DNA of 64,000 nt from Achromobacter denitrificans NBRC 15125 (GCF_001571365.1 NZ_BCTQ01000033.1:1-64000); one strand, 5' to 3'. Numbered from the stretch's first letter, positions 48,892 through 58,875 are shown. Made by a program: numbers and translations. The notes: generated by a model not told the origin, from the sequence alone.

Positions 48892-49449
48892 GTGCAACAG
48901 CGCGAGGCAACATCCGATCTGGCGTCCAGCGGCGGCGCCCGGGGCGGCCAGATGGCCCTGGACGCGGCCCAGGCGTCCCCCACCCCGGCCATCGCGGCCA
49001 CCGCCCGCATCCTCGCCCGGCTGAAGGATCAGCCCGGCCCCCTGCTTCCGGTGCTGCACGCCGTGCAGCACGAACTGGGCTGTATTCCGGCCCCGGCGGT
49101 GCAGACCATCGCCGAGGCCCTGAACCTGTCCCGCGCCGAAGTCCACGGCGTCATCACCTTCTACCCGCATTTCCGCACCGAGCCGCCGGCGCGCCACAAG
49201 CTGGAGGTCTGCCGGGCCGAGTCCTGCCAGGCCATGGGCGGCGAACGCCTGGCCGAGCATGCGCGCGCGGCGCTGGGTTGCGATTTCCATTCCCGCACGC
49301 TCGACGGCGAGTTCTCGCTGGAGCCGGTGTACTGCCTGGGCCTGTGCGCCCAGTCGCCGGCGGTCATGATCGATGGCCGTCCGCAGGCCCGCGTCACGCC
49401 GGACAAGCTGGACCGCCTGCTGGCCCGGACCCGGGAGGCCAGGTCATGA
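48892..49449 (+). CDS. fdsG: NAD-dependent formate dehydrogenase gamma subunit
   Basis: A 185-residue relative of NuoE (thioredoxin-like 2Fe-2S protein) that passes electrons within the soluble formate dehydrogenase. Cluster Cys residues lie in KLEVCRAESCQAMGG and PVYCLGLCAQSPAVM. The helical part LLPVLHAVQHELGCIPAPAV is typical of the family. The GTG at 48892 is chosen because AGGAGGA lies seven bases before it; an ATG at 48820 is in frame but lies within the operator repeat. It overlaps fdsB by four bases. Confidence 0.92.
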   Translation: MQQREATSDLASSGGARGGQMALDAAQASPTPAIAATARILARLKDQPGPLLPVLHAVQHELGCIPAPAVQTIAEALNLSRAEVHGVITFYPHFRTEPPARHKLEVCRAESCQAMGGERLAEHARAALGCDFHSRTLDGEFSLEPVYCLGLCAQSPAVMIDGRPQARVTPDKLDRLLARTREARS

Positions 49450-51017
49450 GCGCCCCCATCGTCATCTACGTGCCGCGCGACGCGGCCGCCCTGGCCATGG
49501 ACGCGGACGAGGTCGCCCGCGACATCGAGCGCGCCGCCGACGAGCGCGGCCTGTCCGTGCAGATCGTGCGCAACGGGTCGCGCGGGCTGCTGTGGCTGGA
49601 ACCGCTGGTCGAAATCGCCACGCCGCAGGGCCGCATCGCCTACGGGCCGGTGCAGCCCGAGGACGTGGCCGGGCTGTTCGAGGCCGGCTGGCTGACGGGC
49701 GGCGAGCACGCGCTGCGCCTGGGCCCGACCGAAGAGATCCCCTATCTGAAGCACCAGGAACGCCTGACCTTCGCGCGCGTCGGCGTGACCGATCCCCTGT
49801 CCTTGCAGGACTACGCCGCGCACGGCGGCCTGCAGGGGCTCAAGCGGGCGCTGGCCATGGAGCCCGGCCAGATCATCGACGAACTGGTGACCTCCGGCCT
49901 GCGCGGCCGCGGCGGCGCGGCCTTCCCCACCGGCATCAAGTGGAAGACCGTGGCCGCGGCCGCCGCCAGCCAGAAGTACATCGTCTGCAACGCCGACGAG
50001 GGCGACTCCGGCACCTTCGCAGACCGCCTGCTGATGGAAGGCGACCCCTACGTGCTGATCGAAGGCATGACCATCGCCGGCCTGGCCGTGGGCGCGACCT
50101 ACGGCTACCTCTACGTGCGCTCCGAGTACCCGCAAGCCATCGAAACGCTGGAAGCCGCCATCGCGCGGGCCCGCAGCGTGGGCTGGCTGGGCGAGGACGT
50201 GCACGGCAGCGGCCGCCGGTTCGACCTGGAAGTGCGCATGGGCGCGGGCGCCTACATTTGCGGCGAGGAGACTTCGCTGCTGGAGAGCATCGAGGGCAAG
50301 CGCGGCGTGGTCCGCGCCAAGCCGCCGCTGCCGGCCGTCTCGGGCCTGTTCGGCAAGCCCACCGTCATCAACAACGTGATCTCGCTGGCCACCGTTCCCA
50401 TCATCCTGGCCAAGGGCGCGGCGTACTACCGCGACTACGGCGTGGGCCGCTCGCACGGCACGCTGCCCTTCCAGCTGGCGGGCAACCTCAAGCACGGCGG
50501 GCTGGTGGAAAAGGCTTTCGGCCTGACCCTGCGCGACCTGCTCTACGGCTTCGGCGGCGGCAGCGCCTCGGGCCGGCCGCTGCGCGCGGTGCAGGTGGGC
50601 GGCCCCCTGGGCGCCTATCTGCCCGAATCGCAATGGGACGTGCCGCTGGACTACGAAGCCTATATCCGCATCTCGGCCATGATCGGCCACGGCGGGCTGG
50701 TGGCCTTCGACGACACCGTCGACATGGCGCGCATGGCGCGCTACGCGATGGAGTTCTGCGCCATCGAATCCTGCGGCAAGTGCACGCCCTGTCGCATCGG
50801 CTCCACCCGCGGCGTGGAAACGCTGGACAAGATCGCCGCCGGCGGCCCCGACCGCGAGCAGCAGGTGCACCTGCTGCGCGACCTGTGCGACACCATGCTG
50901 GCCGGCTCGCTGTGCGCGCTGGGCGGCATGGCGCCCTACCCCGTGCTGTCCGCGCTGAACCACTTCCCGCAGGACTTCGGCATCGAGTCCTCCCAGCCTG
51001 CCGCGCATGCGGCCTGA
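49446..51017 (+). CDS. fdsB: NAD-dependent formate dehydrogenase beta subunit
   Basis: A 523-residue NuoF-like flavoprotein that reduces NAD+. It has an N-terminal thioredoxin-like region, the FMN/NAD-binding GLRGRGGAAFPTGIKW (about residues 151-166), CNADEGDSGTFADR, GAGAYICGEETSLLESIEG and the 4Fe-4S site CGKCTPCRIGSTRG (about 443-456). Together with FdsG and FdsA it forms the diaphorase side of the enzyme. It overlaps fdsG by four bases and ends 13 bp before fdsA. Confidence 0.96.
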   Translation: MSAPIVIYVPRDAAALAMDADEVARDIERAADERGLSVQIVRNGSRGLLWLEPLVEIATPQGRIAYGPVQPEDVAGLFEAGWLTGGEHALRLGPTEEIPYLKHQERLTFARVGVTDPLSLQDYAAHGGLQGLKRALAMEPGQIIDELVTSGLRGRGGAAFPTGIKWKTVAAAAASQKYIVCNADEGDSGTFADRLLMEGDPYVLIEGMTIAGLAVGATYGYLYVRSEYPQAIETLEAAIARARSVGWLGEDVHGSGRRFDLEVRMGAGAYICGEETSLLESIEGKRGVVRAKPPLPAVSGLFGKPTVINNVISLATVPIILAKGAAYYRDYGVGRSHGTLPFQLAGNLKHGGLVEKAFGLTLRDLLYGFGGGSASGRPLRAVQVGGPLGAYLPESQWDVPLDYEAYIRISAMIGHGGLVAFDDTVDMARMARYAMEFCAIESCGKCTPCRIGSTRGVETLDKIAAGGPDREQQVHLLRDLCDTMLAGSLCALGGMAPYPVLSALNHFPQDFGIESSQPAAHAA

Positions 51018-51030
51018 ACCCGAGACCGCC

Positions 51031-53907
51031 ATGCTAGAAACCGTCATCAAGCGCGATCGCGACCTGGGCACGCCGGCGCGCGAGTCCCTCGAAACCGTCA
51101 CCCTGACCATCGACGGCCAGGCCATCACGGTGCCCGCCGGCACCTCGCTGATGCGCGCGGCCGCCGAGGCCGGCATCAACATCCCCAAGCTGTGCGCCAC
51201 CGACAGCCTGGAACCCTTCGGCTCGTGCCGCCTGTGCCTGGTGCAGATCGAAGGCCGGCGCGGCTACCCCGCCTCGTGCACGACCCCGGCCGAGGACGGC
51301 ATGGTGGTGTACACCGAAACGCCGAAGCTGCACGATCTGCGCCGCGGCGTCATGGAGCTCTACATCTCCGACCACCCGCTGGACTGCCTGACCTGCCCGG
51401 CCAACGGCGACTGCGAGCTGCAGGACATGGCGGGCGTGGTGGGCCTGCGCAACGTGCGCTACGGCTACGACGGCGCCAATCACCTGAAGAGCGAGAAGGA
51501 CGAGTCCAATCCGTATTTCACCTACGACCCGTCCAAGTGCATCGTCTGCAACCGCTGCGTGCGCGCCTGCGAGGAAACGCAGGGCACCTTCGCGCTGACG
51601 ATTTCCGGCAAGGGCTTCGAATCGCGCGTGTCGGCCGGGCAGGACCAGCCCTTCCTGGACAGCGAGTGCGTGTCCTGCGGCGCCTGCGTGCAGGCCTGTC
51701 CGACTTCCACCCTGCAGGAAAAGACCGTCATCATGATGGGCCAGGCCGAGCATTCGGTCGTGACCACCTGCGCCTATTGCGGCGTGGGCTGCGGCTTCAA
51801 GGCGGAAATGAAGGGCCAGGAAGTGGTGCGCATGGTGCCCTGGAAGGACGGCCAGGCCAACCGCGGCCATTCCTGCGTGAAGGGCCGCTTCGCCTGGGGC
51901 TACGCCACGCACAAGGAGCGCGTGACGAAGCCCATGATCCGCAAGCACATCACCGATCCCTGGAAGGAAGTGTCCTGGGAAGAAGCGATCGGCTACGCGG
52001 CCTCCGAATTCCGCCGCATCCAGGGCCGCTACGGCCGCGACGCGGTGGGCGGCATCACCTCCTCGCGCTGCACCAACGAAGAAACCTGGCTGGTGCAGAA
52101 GCTGGTGCGCGCCGCCTTCGGCACGAACAACGTCGATACCTGCGCGCGGGTCTGCCACTCGCCCACCGGCTACGGCCTGAAGCAGACGCTGGGCGAATCC
52201 GCCGGCACGCAGACGTTCGATTCGGTCATGCACACGGACGTGGTGATCGTCATGGGCGCCAATCCCAGCAGCGGCCATCCGGTGTTCGCCTCGCGCCTGA
52301 AGCGCCGCCTGCGCCAGGGCGCCCGCCTGATCGTGATCGATCCGCGCCGCATCGAGCTCGTGAGCTCGCCGCACATCAAGGCCGACTTCCACCTGCAGGT
52401 GCGGCCCGGCACCAACACCGCGCTGCTGTCCTCGCTGGCGCACGTGATCGCCACCGAGGGCCTGATCGACGAGGCCTTCGTGGCGGAACGCTGCGAAGCC
52501 AAGTCCTTCAAGGAGTGGCGCGACTTCGTATCGCTGCCCGAGAATTCGCCCGAAGCGATGGAGGAAATCACCGGCGTGCCGGCGCAGGCCGTGCGCGGCG
52601 CCGCGCGGCTGTATGCCACCGGCGGCAACGGCTCCATCTACTACGGCCTGGGCGTGACCGAGCACAGCCAGGGGTCGACCACCGTCATGGCGATCGCCAA
52701 CCTCGCCATGGCCACCGGCAACGTCGGCCGCGAAGGCGTGGGCGTGAATCCGTTGCGTGGGCAGAACAACGTGCAGGGTTCGTGCGACATGGGCTCCTTC
52801 CCGCACGAACTGCCGGGCTATCGCCACATCTCCGACGACACGGTGCGCTCGCAGTTCGAGCAGGACTGGGGCGTGACCCTGCAGCCCGAGCCCGGCCTGC
52901 GCATTCCCAATATGTTCGAGGCGGCGCTGGCCGGATCGTTCAAGGGCCTGTACTGCCAGGGCGAGGACATCGTGCAGTCCGATCCCAATACGCAGCACGT
53001 GGCGGCCTCGCTGGCGGCCATGGAGTGCATCGTGGTGCAGGACCTGTTCCTCAACGAAACCGCGAAGTACGCGCACGTGTTCCTGCCGGGCTCCTCGTTC
53101 CTGGAGAAGGACGGCACCTTCACCAACGCCGAGCGCCGCATTTCGCGGGTGCGCAAGGTGATGGAGCCCAAGAACGGCAAGTCCGACTGGGAAGTGACGG
53201 TGGCGCTGTCCAACGCGCTGGGCTATCCCATGGACTACCGCCATCCCAGCGAGATCATGGACGAGATCGCCCGCCTGACGCCCACCTTCTCGGGCGTCAG
53301 CTACGCCAAGCTGGACCGGCTGGGCAGCCTGCAATGGCCGTGCAACGACGAGGCGCCGGACGGCACGCCCATCATGCACATCGACGAGTTCGTGCGCGGC
53401 AAGGGCCGCTTCATGATCACCAAGTACGTGCCCACCGACGAGCGCAGCACGCGCCGCTTCCCGTTGCTGCTGACCACCGGCCGCATCCTGTCGCAGTACA
53501 ACGTGGGCGCGCAGACCCGCCGCACCCCCAACGTGGTGTGGCATGGCGAGGATCTGCTGGAGCTGCATCCGCAGGACGCCGAGGACCGCGGCGTGCGCGA
53601 CGGCGACTGGGTGGGGGTGCAGAGCCGCGCGGGCGAGACCGTGCTGCGCGCCACGCTGACCGACAGGGTGCAGCCGGGCGTGGTATACACCACGTTCCAC
53701 TTTCCCGAGTCCGGCGCCAACGTCGTCACGACCGACAGTTCCGACTGGGCGACCAACTGCCCCGAGTACAAGGTCACCGCCGTGCAGGTCACGCGAGTGT
53801 CCCAGCCGTCGGAATGGCAGCGCCAGTGGTCGCGCTTCGCGGACATCCAGCAAAAGCTCCTGCGCGAACGGGCGCGCGAGAGCGAAGCGGCGCTGACCGG
53901 GAAATAA
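51031..53907 (+). CDS. fdsA: NAD-dependent formate dehydrogenase alpha (catalytic) subunit
   Basis: The 958-residue subunit oxidises formate to CO2 at a molybdenum bis-MGD centre. In order: a 2Fe-2S domain (LCATDSLEPFGSCRLCLVQI, about 50-70), a Cys/His cluster segment with DCLTCPANGDCELQ, an 8Fe ferredoxin domain (CIVCNRCVRACEE and CVSCGACVQACP), a fourth-cluster domain starting CAYCGVGCGF, and the molybdopterin domains. The Mo ligand is Cys375 in TCARVCHSPTGYG, so this is the Cys and not the selenocysteine type. The start MLETVIKRDRD is preferred over the ATG 24 bases upstream. Confidence 0.97.
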   Translation: MLETVIKRDRDLGTPARESLETVTLTIDGQAITVPAGTSLMRAAAEAGINIPKLCATDSLEPFGSCRLCLVQIEGRRGYPASCTTPAEDGMVVYTETPKLHDLRRGVMELYISDHPLDCLTCPANGDCELQDMAGVVGLRNVRYGYDGANHLKSEKDESNPYFTYDPSKCIVCNRCVRACEETQGTFALTISGKGFESRVSAGQDQPFLDSECVSCGACVQACPTSTLQEKTVIMMGQAEHSVVTTCAYCGVGCGFKAEMKGQEVVRMVPWKDGQANRGHSCVKGRFAWGYATHKERVTKPMIRKHITDPWKEVSWEEAIGYAASEFRRIQGRYGRDAVGGITSSRCTNEETWLVQKLVRAAFGTNNVDTCARVCHSPTGYGLKQTLGESAGTQTFDSVMHTDVVIVMGANPSSGHPVFASRLKRRLRQGARLIVIDPRRIELVSSPHIKADFHLQVRPGTNTALLSSLAHVIATEGLIDEAFVAERCEAKSFKEWRDFVSLPENSPEAMEEITGVPAQAVRGAARLYATGGNGSIYYGLGVTEHSQGSTTVMAIANLAMATGNVGREGVGVNPLRGQNNVQGSCDMGSFPHELPGYRHISDDTVRSQFEQDWGVTLQPEPGLRIPNMFEAALAGSFKGLYCQGEDIVQSDPNTQHVAASLAAMECIVVQDLFLNETAKYAHVFLPGSSFLEKDGTFTNAERRISRVRKVMEPKNGKSDWEVTVALSNALGYPMDYRHPSEIMDEIARLTPTFSGVSYAKLDRLGSLQWPCNDEAPDGTPIMHIDEFVRGKGRFMITKYVPTDERSTRRFPLLLTTGRILSQYNVGAQTRRTPNVVWHGEDLLELHPQDAEDRGVRDGDWVGVQSRAGETVLRATLTDRVQPGVVYTTFHFPESGANVVTTDSSDWATNCPEYKVTAVQVTRVSQPSEWQRQWSRFADIQQKLLRERARESEAALTGK

Positions 53908-53936
53908 CCGCCAGCCAGAACCGCCAGGACGCCGCC

Positions 53937-54761
53937 ATGCCCACTTCCTCGCTCTCCCCCCGCGCCGACTGCGCGCAGGTCCAGGTCATCCGCCTGCGCG
54001 CGGGCGCGCTCGAACCCGGCGCCGAATCCGACCTGGTGGCCGAGGAAACGCCGGTGGCGCTCGAATTCAACGGCATCAGCCACGCCACCATGCTGGCGAC
54101 CCCGGCCGACCTGGAAGATTTCGCCGTGGGCTTCTCGCTGTCGGAAGGCATCATCGACGGCATCGGCGACGTGCGCGGCATCGATCTGCTGCCGCAGTGC
54201 GACGGCATCGTGGTCCAGGTGGAAATCTCCACGGCCTGCGAGGTTCGGCTCAAGACCCGCCGGCGCGCCATGGCGGGCCGCACGGGCTGCGGCCTGTGCG
54301 GCGTGGAAACGCTGCCCGAGGTCTTGCGGCCGGTGGCTCCAGTGCCCCCTTCCGCGCCGGTGCGCGCCCAGGCCGTGCTGGCCGCCATGCGCGACATGCG
54401 CGCGCGCCAGGCGCTGCACGACCTCACCGGCGCCACCCATGCCGCGGGCTGGGCCGGCGCCGACGGCGTGGTGAGGCTGGTGCGCGAAGACGTGGGCCGC
54501 CACAACGCGCTGGACAAGCTCGTCGGCGCCCTGGCGCGCCAGGGCCTGCGGGCGGGCGACGGCATGTTCGCCGTGTCCAGCCGGGCCAGTTTCGAAATGG
54601 TGCAGAAAACGGCGTCGGCGGGCGTAGGCGTGCTCGCGGCCGTATCCGCGCCCACCGCGCTGGCCATCCGCCTCGCCGATTCCGCCAACGTGGCCCTGCT
54701 GGGCTTCCTGCGCGGCGACGACGCCACGCTGTACTCCCACCCTGAACGCATCACCCCCTGA
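53937..54761 (+). CDS. fdhD: Formate dehydrogenase sulfurtransferase FdhD (FdsC)
   Basis: FdhD transfers sulfur to the molybdenum cofactor before its insertion into FdsA. The 274-residue protein has the conserved CGLCG motif in GRTGCGLCGVE (about residues 117-127), ATPADLEDFAVGFSLSEGI, the VREDVGRHNALDKLVGA block and FAVSSRASFEMVQKTA. The ATG at 53937 was chosen as the first with family similarity. It lies between fdsA and fdsD, the order known for fds operons. Confidence 0.95.
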   Translation: MPTSSLSPRADCAQVQVIRLRAGALEPGAESDLVAEETPVALEFNGISHATMLATPADLEDFAVGFSLSEGIIDGIGDVRGIDLLPQCDGIVVQVEISTACEVRLKTRRRAMAGRTGCGLCGVETLPEVLRPVAPVPPSAPVRAQAVLAAMRDMRARQALHDLTGATHAAGWAGADGVVRLVREDVGRHNALDKLVGALARQGLRAGDGMFAVSSRASFEMVQKTASAGVGVLAAVSAPTALAIRLADSANVALLGFLRGDDATLYSHPERITP

Positions 54762-54779
54762 ACCGGACCTCACGCAAGC

Positions 54780-55037
54780 ATGGAAATTGGCAATCTGATC
54801 CGCATGGCCAACCGCATCGGCCAGTTCTTCGAGGCCATGCCCGACCGGCCGGAAGCGCTGGAGGGCGTGGCCAACCATATCCACAAGTTCTGGGAGCCGC
54901 GCATGCGCAACGAGCTCCTGGGATTCCTGGAGCAGCGACCCGACGGCGACGCCGGCGAGGAACGTCTGCATCCCCTGGTGCTGGAAGCGGTCACGCAGAA
55001 CCGCCAGCGCCTCACCCCGCTCGTCCGCGCGCAGTAG
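54780..55037 (+). CDS. fdsD: NAD-dependent formate dehydrogenase delta subunit
   Basis: An 85-residue protein starting MEIGNLIRMANRIGQFFEAM, with the HIHKFWEPRMRNELLGFL segment characteristic of FdsD. Its precise role is unclear; it is needed for, or associated with, the active enzyme in the family. It follows fdhD by 18 bp and is the last structural gene of the fds operon. Confidence 0.93.
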   Translation: MEIGNLIRMANRIGQFFEAMPDRPEALEGVANHIHKFWEPRMRNELLGFLEQRPDGDAGEERLHPLVLEAVTQNRQRLTPLVRAQ

Positions 55038-55137
55038 CGCGGCAGGCCAGGCAGCACGGCTTCAAACAAGAAAGCGGCGGCCGGATCGTTCCATTTTTGA
55101 TCCGAGCACGCTATAAAGCGCCCCCAAAGGAGACAAT

Positions 55138-56805
55138 ATGGACAGTACCGCCACGCTGGACCTGCCCGGTTCCAAACCGGGTTTTTTCGACAAGGAACGC
55201 ACGATCGCCGGCCCGGGCTTCTCCCGCTGGCTGGTGCCCCCCGCCGCGCTTGCCATCCACCTGTGCATCGGCATGGCCTACGGCTTCTCGGTTTTCTGGC
55301 TGCCGTTGTCCAAGATGGTCGGCGGATCCAAGCCGCTGGCCTGCCCGCCCGACATGAGCCTGGCGGCCGAGCTGTTCACCACCAGCTGCGACTGGAAAAT
55401 CTCGACCATGGGGTGGATGTACACCCTGTTCTTCGTGCTGCTGGGCTGCTCGGCCGCGCTGTGGGGCGGCTGGCTGGAACGCGCCGGCCCTCGCAAGGCC
55501 GGCGTGGTATCGGCCCTGTGCTGGTGCGGCGGCCTGGTGATCTCCGCCATGGGCGTCTACCTGCACCAGATGTGGATGCTGTGGCTGGGATCCGGCGTGA
55601 TCGGCGGCATCGGGCTGGGGCTGGGCTACATCTCCCCCGTCAGCACCCTGATCAAGTGGTTCCCCGACCGCCGCGGCATGGCCACCGGCATGGCCATCAT
55701 GGGCTTCGGCGGCGGCGCCATGATAGGCGCGCCGCTGGCCGACCTGCTGATGCGCCACTTCGCCACCCCGGAGTCGCCCGGCGTCTGGCAGACCTTCCTG
55801 ACCATGGCGGCGGTGTACTTCGTCTTCATGATGTCGGGCGCGCTGGGCTACCGCGTGCCGCCCACCGGCTGGAAGCCCGCAGGCTGGACCGCGCCGGCCA
55901 AGCATGCCGGCAACGCCATGATCACCAAGGGCCACGTGCACGTGCAACGCGTCTGGGGCGTCCCGCAGTTCTGGCTGGTGTGGTGGGCGCTGTGCCTGAA
56001 CGTCACGGCCGGCATCGGCATCCTGGGCATGGCCTCGCCGCTGCTGCAGGAAGTGTTCGGCGGCGGGCTGATCAACCAGCCCGAACTGAGCTACACGCAG
56101 CTGGACAAGAGCCAGCTGGCCGCCATCGCCGCCATCGCCGCCGGCTTCACCGGCCTGCTCAGCCTCTTCAACATCGGCGGCCGCTTCTTCTGGGCCAGCC
56201 TGTCGGACAAGCTGGGCCGCAAGATGACGTACTTCGTCTTCTTCGTGCTGGGCTTCGCGCTGTACGCGGCCATCCCCTGGACCGCGCACATGGGCGCGCT
56301 GGCCCTGTTCGTGGCCGCCTTCTGCGTCATCCTGTCCATGTACGGCGGCGGCTTCTCCACGGTGCCGGCCTACCTGGCCGACCTGTTCGGCACGCAGATG
56401 GTGGGCGCCATTCACGGCCGCCTGCTCACCGCCTGGTCCGCGGCCGGCATTTTCGGGCCGGTGCTGGTGAACTACATCCGCGAATACCAGCTGTCCATCG
56501 GCGTGCCGCGCGCGCAGGTATACGACATCACCATGTACATCCTGGCCGGCATGCTGGTGCTGGGCTTCCTGTGCAACCTGGCGATCCGGCCGGTCAACCC
56601 GAAGTACTTCATGAACGACGAGGAACTGGCCCGCGAAAAGGCGCTGGCGCATGAACGCGCGGCCGCCTCGGAAACGCATGGCGTCGGCGCGTCCACGTTC
56701 CGCACCCCGGCCGCCCTGGTGCTGTTCGCCTGGGCCTGCGTGGGCATCCCGCTGGCCTGGGGCATCTGGATCACGCTGCAGAAGGCCGTGGTGCTGTTCC
56801 ACTGA
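55138..56805 (+). CDS. Oxalate/formate antiporter (OFA) family MFS transporter
   Basis: A 555-residue permease with about twelve helices, including IHLCIGMAYGFSVFWLPLSK, GLGLGYISPVSTLIKWFPDR with the following GMATGMAIMGFGGGAMIG, and YGGGFSTVPAYLADLFGTQ. These are OFA-family signatures (OxlT exchanges oxalate for formate). It is longer than OxlT because of an N-terminal loop insertion and a C-terminal cytoplasmic stretch. AAGGAG lies six bases before the ATG. Position 100 bp after fdsD suggests it brings in formate or an exchangeable acid for the dehydrogenase; the substrate is not proven. Confidence 0.87.
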   Translation: MDSTATLDLPGSKPGFFDKERTIAGPGFSRWLVPPAALAIHLCIGMAYGFSVFWLPLSKMVGGSKPLACPPDMSLAAELFTTSCDWKISTMGWMYTLFFVLLGCSAALWGGWLERAGPRKAGVVSALCWCGGLVISAMGVYLHQMWMLWLGSGVIGGIGLGLGYISPVSTLIKWFPDRRGMATGMAIMGFGGGAMIGAPLADLLMRHFATPESPGVWQTFLTMAAVYFVFMMSGALGYRVPPTGWKPAGWTAPAKHAGNAMITKGHVHVQRVWGVPQFWLVWWALCLNVTAGIGILGMASPLLQEVFGGGLINQPELSYTQLDKSQLAAIAAIAAGFTGLLSLFNIGGRFFWASLSDKLGRKMTYFVFFVLGFALYAAIPWTAHMGALALFVAAFCVILSMYGGGFSTVPAYLADLFGTQMVGAIHGRLLTAWSAAGIFGPVLVNYIREYQLSIGVPRAQVYDITMYILAGMLVLGFLCNLAIRPVNPKYFMNDEELAREKALAHERAAASETHGVGASTFRTPAALVLFAWACVGIPLAWGIWITLQKAVVLFH

Positions 56806-56943
56806 CGCCGGCATCAAGGAGCGCGGCGGGCCAAGCCTGCCGCGACGGGGCGCTAAGCTGCTACATTGGCAGCCCGCGCCCCTTCTTTTTGCTTTCTCCA
56901 TGACCACCCTGCCCCGCGCGCCCCGCCTTGCTGGAGCGACCCG

Positions 56944-58062
56944 TTGACCGCCCCTGAAATCCACTGGGAAGAAAACCAGACCCCGCACTCCGCCCGCTGG
57001 CGTTCCGAATCCGGCGCCGCGCCGCCCAAGCGCGTCGTGGTCGCGGACGACACGATGACCGCGGACATGGCCTACCGCCAGGCCTGCGAAGGCGTCGGCC
57101 TGTTGTGGCGCGGCGACTTCCAGAATGCGCGGCAACTGCTGCAGGCCATGACGCGGCGGGTCGACAAGCGCCCCCGCAAGCCCGTGGACACGCTGCTGGA
57201 CGCGTTCAACCAGCACCGCCAGATCCAGTCGCAACGCGCCCGCATCCTGGGCATGCTGCTGATCCCGTTCGACGCCGGCCACGGCATTCCGCTGCGCCGC
57301 GCGCCCGACGCGAAGCTGGCCTGCGAAGAAGCGCACGGCCCGGCCGCCGAATCCTACGTCGCCTCGCTGCGCGAACTGCTGGGCCTGATCGGCGCGTTCG
57401 AATGGCGCAAGAAGGGCGTGGAGATTCCCGCGCTGAACGCCCGCATCCATCCGCACTACGGCGTGTTCTCGCCGCTGCGCGGCGAGTACGTCGACCTGGT
57501 GGCGCGCACCCCGATGCCGCGCGGCAGCGTGGCCTTCGACATCGGCACCGGCACCGGCGTGCTGGCCGCCGTGCTGGCGCGCCGCGGCGGCAAGCGCGTG
57601 ATCGCCACCGACACGGATCCTCGCGCCCTGGCCTGCGCCCGCGAAAACCTGGAGCGGCTGGGCCTGTCCAAGCAGGTCGACGTCGAACAGACGGACCTGT
57701 TCCCCGAGGGCCGGGTGTCGCTGATCGTCTGCAACCCGCCCTGGCTGCCCGCGCGCCCCAGCTCGCCCGTCGAACATGCCGTCTATGATCCCGACAGCCG
57801 CATGCTGCGCGGCTTCCTCGGCGGGTTGGCGGCGCATCTGACGCCCAACGGCGAAGGCTGGCTGATCCTGTCGGACCTGGCCGAGCACCTGGGCCTGCGC
57901 AGCCGCGAAGCGCTGCTGGACATGATCAGCCGGGCCGGCCTGCGCGTCATCGAACGCATCGACACGCGGCCTACGCACGGCCGCGCGCAAGACCCGAACG
58001 ACCCGCTGCACGCGGCGCGCTCGAAGGAAGTCACTTCGCTCTGGCGCCTGGGCGCGGCCTGA
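56944..58062 (+). CDS. Class I SAM-dependent methyltransferase (HemK/PrmC-like NPPW motif)
   Basis: A 372-residue protein with a C-terminal Rossmann methyltransferase: motif I AFDIGTGTGVLAAVLARRGG (about residues 197-216), acidic IATDTDPRALACARENL, and the catalytic VCNPPWLPARP, an N-methyltransferase motif as in PrmC/HemK and RlmF-type enzymes. The N-terminal half (about 1-180) is a different domain that I do not recognise. The TTG start at 56944 has GGAG seven bases upstream; no ATG in frame is better placed. The target could be protein, RNA or a small molecule. Confidence 0.83.
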   Translation: MTAPEIHWEENQTPHSARWRSESGAAPPKRVVVADDTMTADMAYRQACEGVGLLWRGDFQNARQLLQAMTRRVDKRPRKPVDTLLDAFNQHRQIQSQRARILGMLLIPFDAGHGIPLRRAPDAKLACEEAHGPAAESYVASLRELLGLIGAFEWRKKGVEIPALNARIHPHYGVFSPLRGEYVDLVARTPMPRGSVAFDIGTGTGVLAAVLARRGGKRVIATDTDPRALACARENLERLGLSKQVDVEQTDLFPEGRVSLIVCNPPWLPARPSSPVEHAVYDPDSRMLRGFLGGLAAHLTPNGEGWLILSDLAEHLGLRSREALLDMISRAGLRVIERIDTRPTHGRAQDPNDPLHAARSKEVTSLWRLGAA

Positions 58063-58101
58063 CCTCGCCCCGCGGACGCGGGCAGGCGCCCGCGTCCGGC
58101 C

Positions 58102-58124
58102 AGGGCCTGTTCCGGGCAGGCCCT
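58102..58124. terminator. Hairpin between the methyltransferase and DUF1345 genes
   Basis: AGGGCCTG (58102-58109) and CAGGCCCT (58117-58124) pair perfectly around a 7-nt loop, reaching into the DUF1345 stop codon. There is no T-run. The right edge reads CCCTAG, like the ends of the MITE-like element at 37265-37536. Confidence 0.4.
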
Positions 58125-58809
58125 AGACCCGCCCCGCCGCCACGTTCACGCTGATGGCGATAATGAACACATTGAAGAAAAAGGCGATGACGCTGTGCGT
58201 CAGGGCGGTGCGGCGCAGCCGCCGGTTCACGATCTGCACGTCCGATACCTGGAACGTCATGCCCAGCACCAGCGCGAAATAGGCGAAGTCCCAGTAGTCG
58301 GGATCGGCCGTGCCCGGGAAGTCCAGCCCCTTGTGCATCGCGTTGAGATGGCCGTAGTAGCCATGCGCGTAATGCAGCGCGAAGATCATGTTCATGTAGA
58401 GCCAGGACAGGATGATGGTCGCGGCGGCGGCCAGCACGGCGATGGCGCTGGCCGAACCGCCCACGGTCCGCAGTTCCACCCACAGGGCCATCATCACCAT
58501 GCAGGACAGCGCCACGCTGCTCCACAGCACGCCGGTGCGCCCGACGTCCTGCTCCTGCGCATGCCGGCGCATGGCCGCCGCGCTGGTGCGGCCGAAGACC
58601 CGGACCGTCAGCACCAGGAAGACGAGCGCCCCGGCGTCGAATCCGAGCAGCAGCGCCAGCACCGGCGGCACGCCCGCGGCGTACAGGGCGCCGGCGGCGA
58701 CGAGCAGCAGGCCCGCGCACAGTACCAGGCGGCGGTGGGCGTGGAAGAACGGCAGGCTGGCGACGGATGAAGCGGAGGTCTCGGGCTCGAAGTCCTTGAG
58801 CGGCGGCAT
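58123..58809 (-). CDS. DUF1345 integral membrane protein
   Basis: A 228-residue membrane protein with five to six hydrophobic segments. The conserved DUF1345 stretch [20 protein letters not shown], then [19 protein letters not shown] and [10 protein letters not shown] are clear (about residues 115-185), ending with [18 protein letters not shown]. The family's function is unknown. It stands alone, convergent with the methyltransferase gene and upstream of nothing obvious; U-poor hairpins flank it on both sides. Confidence 0.9.
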   Translation of the reverse strand: MPPLKDFEPETSASSVASLPFFHAHRRLVLCAGLLLVAAGALYAAGVPPVLALLLGFDAGALVFLVLTVRVFGRTSAAAMRRHAQEQDVGRTGVLWSSVALSCMVMMALWVELRTVGGSASAIAVLAAAATIILSWLYMNMIFALHYAHGYYGHLNAMHKGLDFPGTADPDYWDFAYFALVLGMTFQVSDVQIVNRRLRRTALTHSVIAFFFNVFIIAISVNVAAGRV

Positions 58810-58875
58810 GGGAGGCTCCTGCGCGGCGCCCCCGGGCCTTGCGCCCGCGGGGCTCCTTTCCGGGTGGCAGGCCGG

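Noticed and set aside
51034-53853. A 939-codon open frame on the - strand opposite fdsA
   Set aside because: The opposite strand is an unmistakable formate dehydrogenase catalytic subunit; the antisense frame lacks any recognisable motif.
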